Shown piece by piece: positions 59,762-64,000 of a DNA stretch of 64,000 bases (its first letter is position 1; every line of letters starts with the position of its first letter). Origin of the DNA: Chlorocebus sabaeus (taxonomy: Eukaryota > Chordata > Mammalia > Primates > Cercopithecidae); contig NC_132927.1 in the NCBI RefSeq assembly GCF_047675955.1, positions 65,825,702-65,889,701 on the forward strand. The letters run 5' to 3'. A model generated the notes under the pieces. The model made no database searches and was not told the origin of the DNA. It saw only the letters and a program-made list of their open reading frames with translations. The translations under genes were made by a program, and so were the position numbers.

Positions 59762-60336
59762 AAAACAGCTTTATTGGGATATTATTCACACATTTAAAGA
59801 ATGCAACTTGACAAGTTTTGACATATATATACACCTGTGAAACCATCACCATGATCGTCTCCAAAAGTTCCCTCTTGCTCCTTTTAATCCTTCTGCCAGC
59901 CATCTCCCCTGCCATCTCAAATCACTCATATGTTTTCTGTCCTTATAGATGAGTTTGCATTTTATAACTATATATATATGGAATCATACAATATATATGC
60001 TCTTTTCTGGTAGGGTTTCTTTTACTTAACACAATTATCTTGAGTTTCTTCCATGTTGTCAAGTGTATCAATAGTTTATTTTTATTGCTGAATAGTATTC
60101 CATTGTATAGATATACCACCATGTGATTTCTCATTGGCCTGTTGATGGCATTTCCAGTTTGGTGTTATTGTAAATAAAGCTGCTATGAAGATTACATACA
60201 AGTCTTCGTGTGAATGTACGCTTTCATTTCTCTTAGACTGGCATTCTCTTAGACTTATTGACTGAAATGAGTAGATCATACGGTAGGTGTATGTTTACCT
60301 TTTTAAGAAATTGCTAAACTGTTTTCAAAGTGATTG
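59762..60336 (-). mobile_element. L1 3' region, antisense, part 1
   Basis: 'gctgaatagtattccattgtat' and 'ttaagaaattgctaaactgttttcaaagtg' are antisense L1M 3' text. The element resumes at 61700. Confidence 0.88.
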
Positions 60337-60656
60337 CTATGTCTTGAATGCTTTCGTCCCTCAAAATTCATTTATTAGAAACTGATCCCCAACGCAGCAT
60401 TGTTGAGAGGTGAGACGTCTGGGGAGGTGCTTGGTTCATGAGGTCTCTGCCCTCATAGATGGATTAATGCCGCTATAGAGGGGTTTTCAGGAGTAGGTTC
60501 TCTCTCTCCTGCTCTTTTGCCATGCAAGGACACAGCATTCATCCCATGTTGCGCTTCCACCTTCTGCCATGGAAGGACGCCGGAAGAAGGCCCTCACCAG
60601 ACCCAGGGCTGGCGTTCTGATCTTAGACTTTCCAGCTTCCAGAACTGTGAAGTCGT

Positions 60657-60683
60657 GTGTTCTCTCTCTCTCTCTCTTTGTCT

Positions 60684-60716
<33 letters not shown>

Positions 60717-60730
60717 TCTCTCTCTCTCTC
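60657..60730. repeat. (TC)n microsatellite
   Basis: CTCTCT run interrupted twice by TTTG. Confidence 0.95.
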
Positions 60731-60738
60731 GCCCTGTT

Positions 60739-61031
60739 TTTATTTTTATTTTTTGAAATGGAGTCTCACTGTGTTGCCCAGGGTGGAGTGCAGTGGCACC
60801 ATCTCAGCTCACTGCAACCTCCGCCTCCTAGACTCAAGCGATTCTCCTCCTCAGCTTCCTGAGTAGCTGAGATTACAGGCGTGTGCCACATCTGGCTATT
60901 TTTTGTATTTTTAGTAGAGGCAGGGTTTCACCATGTTGGCCAGGCTGGTCTTGAACTCGGGGCCTCAAGTGATCCACCCACCTCGGCCCCGCAAACTGCT
61001 GGGATTACAGGTGTGAGCCACCGCACCCAGC
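60739..61031 (-). mobile_element. AluS-like
   Basis: Antisense with TTTTTA tail. Small deletions near 60849 and 60887. Confidence 0.92.
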
Positions 61032-61332
61032 CTATTTATTTATTTTTTAGACGGAGTCTTGCTCTGTCACCCAGATTGGAGTGCAGTAGTGTGATCTCAG
61101 CTCACTGCAACCTCTGCCTCCCGGGTTCAAGCGATTCTCCTGCCTCAACCTCCCAAGCAGCTGGGACTACAGGCATGTGCCACCACCACACCTGGCTAAT
61201 TTTTGTATTTTTAGTAGAGACGGGGTTTCACCATGTTGGCCAGGCTGGTCTTGAACTCTTGAACTCAAGCAATCTGCCTGCTTCGGCCTCTCAAAGTGCT
61301 GGGATTACAGGTATGAGCCACCACACCTGGCC
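61032..61332 (-). mobile_element. AluS-like, left arm of the inverted pair
   Basis: Antisense Alu abutting the previous one, ending '..ccacacctggcc' before the flipped spacer. Confidence 0.93.
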
Positions 61333-61360
61333 CTGATACTAGGTAATTTATAAAGAACAG
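61333..61360 (-). repeat. 28-bp MaLR LTR spacer, inverted relative to its own LTR (copy B)
   Basis: Antisense within a sense LTR. Its first 12 bases CTGATACTAGGT are the reverse complement of ACCTAGTATCAG, matching the right-hand duplication ACCTAGTGTCAG at 61655-61666. Confidence 0.85.
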
Positions 61361-61654
61361 TGGCTGGCCTGTAATCCCAGCACTTTGGGAGGCAGAGGCA
61401 GGCAGATCACTTGAGGTCAGGAGTTCAAGACCAGCATGGCCAACATGGTGAAACCCCATCTTTACTAAAAATATTTTAAAAATTAGCTGGGAGTGGTGGC
61501 GTATGCCTATAGCCCCAGCTACTCAGGAAGCTGCAGCAGGAGAATCGCTTGAACCTGGGAGGCAGAGGTTGCAGTGAACCAATATCGCACCACTGTACGC
61601 CAGCCTGGGCGACACAGGGAAATTCCATCTTGATAAATAAATAATAAATAAATA
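61361..61654 (+). mobile_element. Alu, right arm of the inverted pair
   Basis: + strand Alu missing about 20 bases near its 5' end ('tggctggcctgtaatccc'), with an AAAT-repeat tail. Confidence 0.92.
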
Positions 61655-61699
61655 ACCTAGTGTCAGATATTCTGTTATAGCAGCACAAAACGTACAATG

Positions 61700-62345
61700 A
61701 CTGTAGTGACCCAATTTCACATTCTCACCAACAGAATATGAGAGTTTCCATTTCTTTACATCCTCATCAACATTTAGTATAACTGGTCTTTTTAATTTCA
61801 TACTAGGTGGTGCAGTATCAAAATGTGAATTTAACTTCATTTCCCTAAAGATTTATAACGATGAGTATATTCTTAGGTACTTATTTGTCATCCATATATC
61901 TCTTTGGTAAGGTGTCTCTCCCCCGCCTCCCATCCCCTCCCCTCCCATCCCCACCCCTCCCCTCCCCTCCCCTCTTTTCTTTCCTTTTCTTTTTTCTTTT
62001 CTTTTCTCTTCTTTTTTTTTTTTTTTTTTTGATGGAGTCTCACTCTGTCACCCAGGCCAGAGTGCAATGGCACAGTCTCGGCTCACTGCAACCTCTGTCT
62101 CCCGGGTTCAAGCAATTCTTCCACCTCAGTCTCCCAAGTAGCTGGGATTACAGGCACCTGCCATCATGCCCGGTTAATGTTTGTATTTTTGTAGAGACGG
62201 ACGGGGTTTTACCATGTTGGCCATGCTGGTCTTGAACTCCTGACCTCAAGTGATCCACCCGCCTCGGCCTCCCAAAGTGCTAGGACTACAGGCATGAGCC
62301 ACCGTGCCCAGCAAGTGTCTCTTTTCAAACTGTCCATTTTTTATT
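61700..62345 (-). mobile_element. L1 3' region, antisense, part 2
   Basis: 'ccaatttcacattctcaccaacag', 'catcctcatcaacattt' and 'caaactgtccattttttattgg' continue the L1 from 60336. An Alu sits at 61921-62312. Confidence 0.85.
61921..62312 (-). mobile_element. Alu with ~110-bp expanded pyrimidine tail
   Basis: The antisense Alu body starts near 62032. Its tail is T-rich, then (CCCCTCCCCT)n at 61921-61975. 'ggtgtctct' before it and 'agtgtctct' after it are the duplication. Confidence 0.9.
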
Positions 62346-62369
62346 GGCCAATCTCACTTTTCAACCTTA

Positions 62370-62750
62370 TTTTTTCCAGTATTCCTCTTTGTGTATCATT
62401 CACTCTAATCAAACTCAACATATAGGCCCCTAAAACCACACACCTCACACTTCCCTCAAAATTCCTCTATAATTTTGCTGATGCTGTTTCCTTCGCTTTA
62501 AATAACTTAATGCCTTCTTCACCTACATTTTTGCCAATTCGAATTCTATTGATCCTTCAAGTCCCAGAAGAGATGCTACATTCATTCTCAAGCCTTTCCC
62601 GAGCCCAGTTTGAGAGTAACGGTTTCCTCATCCAAGCTGCCAGAAATGTCTTTTTCTTCTGCCATTTCTAACTTTCTACCTTGATTTCTACTTATTTGTT
62701 GTTGTTTTTAAGTAAGGAAAGTAAATGTGTTTAAGTCATGTCTGCTTTAT
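62370..62750 (+). mobile_element. L2
   Basis: 'cacacctcacacttccctc', 'ttttgctgatgctgtttcc', 'cttcttcacctacatttttgccaattc' and 'gatccttcaagtccc' follow L2 order. Confidence 0.8.
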
Positions 62751-62963
62751 CATATGTATGTTAGAGAAATTCACGCCCCCCAGATCTCTGAGGTTGACTT
62801 TACCCAAGTTCATTCATTAAACAAATATTCCCTGAGCATCTACTATGGGTCAGGCATTACTCGAGGCCCTTGGATATGAGCAAAACAGAGACTAAAAAAG
62901 CTCCCTGCCCTGGCAGAGTTGACATTCTAGCAGAAGGAGACGGATAATAATAAATAAATTATA

Positions 62964-63059
62964 GGCCGGTCTGAGTACAGTGGTATTTAAAACTAACTGA
63001 TCACAACAACTAATAGATTTCATTGTTCCTTCTCCACTCCCACTGCTTCACTTGACTAG
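62964..63059 (+). pseudogene. Y3 RNA retropseudogene (RNY3-derived)
   Basis: The 96 bases start GGCCGGTCTGAGTACAGTGG and end CACTTGACTAG. They follow Y3 small RNA, a Ro60-bound noncoding RNA, almost end to end. The 3' half 'tgttccttctccactcccac' is unchanged, with scattered substitutions in the 5' half (ATTTAAAAC, AACTAATAGATTTCATT). The terminal CC..TTTT of the gene is replaced by A-rich tail. The flank AAATAAATTATA (62952-62963) is partly matched by AAAGAAATCATA (63190-63201), consistent with L1-driven insertion. I see no Y-gene promoter upstream, as the 5' flank is repeat sequence, so it is probably not expressed. Confidence 0.92.
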
Positions 63060-63195
<136 letters not shown>

Positions 63196-63370
63196 ATCAT
63201 AGACAACAAATAGTAAATTACATAGTATGCTGAAAGATGAAGAGCGTTTGGCAAAAAGAAAAGGTAGGGCAGGGTGAAGGAGATTAGGGATGCTAGAGAT
63301 TGTAGGGGTGGGGCAGGTGACAATTTAAATAGGGTGGTCAGGGTAGGTTAACATGGGAAGTAACATTCAA

Positions 63371-64000
63371 GTGAAAGCTTGAGTGAGATGGGATCCTAGC
63401 CATGAGGCTACCTGGGGCTACTTCGTTGTTGTCCATGCCTCATAATCTTCCTCTCTTCTATAGATTACCGGTCTTGAGGTGGAATCTCTATCCAATTCAG
63501 CTTGGTATCTTCCCTCTCAAATTACCCAGCACCAACGCCTGACCTGGCATACTGGATCAAAAGTATTTGCTGAATGAACGATAAAATAAATGAATGCATG
63601 GACAGGCTTTAAATCTGCTGGGAAAATATCCAAAAATGAGAAATAACATGAAAGCAGGATGTAAGAAAAGAGAAGAGAAAGGTTAATAGGAGAGAGAGGA
63701 TGCCAAAAGCCGAGGCTAAAAAGGAAAAATAAAGAAAAAGCTACAAAAGCACTTTTCACAATAGAAACTTTGTCATGGATTCTGTGGAGGTTTTAGGTTC
63801 CTGATGACAAAACCAGCATCAGAAGCTGATGTGGTCTCCTATGCTTACCACGGATTAGCGTGAGGTTCGTGAAGACGTCGTACTATCTCCAGAAATAAGC
63901 TATTCAACTGCTCAATTGCAACCACTCTCCCTAATCATGATTCAAAAAGTGTGTGTTATGTGAAGTAGACAGATGAAAAGGTGCATTTTTTGTGTTTGCT
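63371..64000. other. Unassigned unique sequence to window end
   Basis: 'ctggatcaaaagtatttgctgaatgaacga' near 63551 resembles an L2 end. Otherwise nothing is recognised. Confidence 0.45.

Larger units (their letters stand above)
60337..61694 (+). mobile_element. MaLR LTR (MST/MLT1 group) inserted in L1, rearranged by Alus
   Basis: Begins TGCTATGTCTTGAATG after GTGAT and ends ..AATGACTGTA before GTGAC, a 5-bp duplication with one change. LTR text up to about 60655 is followed by a (TC)n run, two antisense Alus, a reversed 28-bp LTR piece, a + strand Alu and the LTR end at 61655-61694. Confidence 0.85.

Noticed and set aside
60881..61336. 151-codon frame with protein-like Alu text
   Set aside because: Pure antisense Alu translation, the familiar spurious 'SRLECSGVISAHCNL' type.

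Overview
The window is primate nuclear DNA with no gene that the sequence itself supports. About fifty Alu copies and fragments were recognised, together with MIR and L2 relics, L1 pieces, MaLR and class I ERV LTRs, and hAT and Tigger DNA transposon fossils. Five young full-length Alus (near 5227, 14746, 17736, 29651 and 42510) share a right-monomer variant reading GATCCGGCCAC where human AluY usually reads GATCGCGCCAC. I know this variant, with the flanking CTAGCCGGGCG form, from Old World monkey AluY subfamilies, so I infer a cercopithecid such as a macaque, baboon or guenon. Nearly all long open frames run through antisense Alu, L1 or tandem repeats. I cannot tell from sequence alone whether the window is intergenic or a large intron.

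Layout. 1-5030 is the 3' part of one old sense-strand L1, broken by three Alus, a purine-rich insert and an L1-mobilised copy of an ERV transcript (798-1619). 5.0-18.2 kb is dense in Alu with MIR, MER5-type and L2 relics and a TGGA/75-bp minisatellite at 13.6-13.9 kb. 18.2-19.5 kb carries two related solo LTRs in opposite orientation around a MIR. 19.5-29.3 kb is relatively repeat-poor apart from a Tigger relic and an Alu cluster at 23.0-24.2 kb. 29.3-43 kb is again Alu-rich, with a MaLR LTR, an MLT1 LTR and a very young Alu. 43.9-45.0 kb holds a pyrimidine/purine tract and a 33-bp minisatellite. 45-55.4 kb has L2, MIR, MER30-like and other hAT relics and two long repeat-free stretches. 55.4-64 kb holds an Alu-split L2, an antisense L1 split by a MaLR LTR that is itself rearranged, and a Y3 RNA retropseudogene whose tail has become a GA/GAAA microsatellite.

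Most informative structures: (1) the processed ERV RNA copy with target-site duplication, polypurine tract, LTR start and poly(A) at the R/U5 border; (2) two paralogous blocks about 37.5 kb apart (23.5-24.2 and 61.0-61.7 kb) sharing an L1/LTR/Alu insertion stack, with a 28-bp spacer flipped between inverted Alus and, at one locus, a second inversion that cuts an Alu in two; (3) the Y3 RNA retropseudogene; (4) the 33-bp minisatellite, open for translation on both strands; (5) the Alu at 42510 with a perfect 19-bp duplication and a pure 47-A tail. No unknown gene system was found. The interest lies in insertion and rearrangement history.
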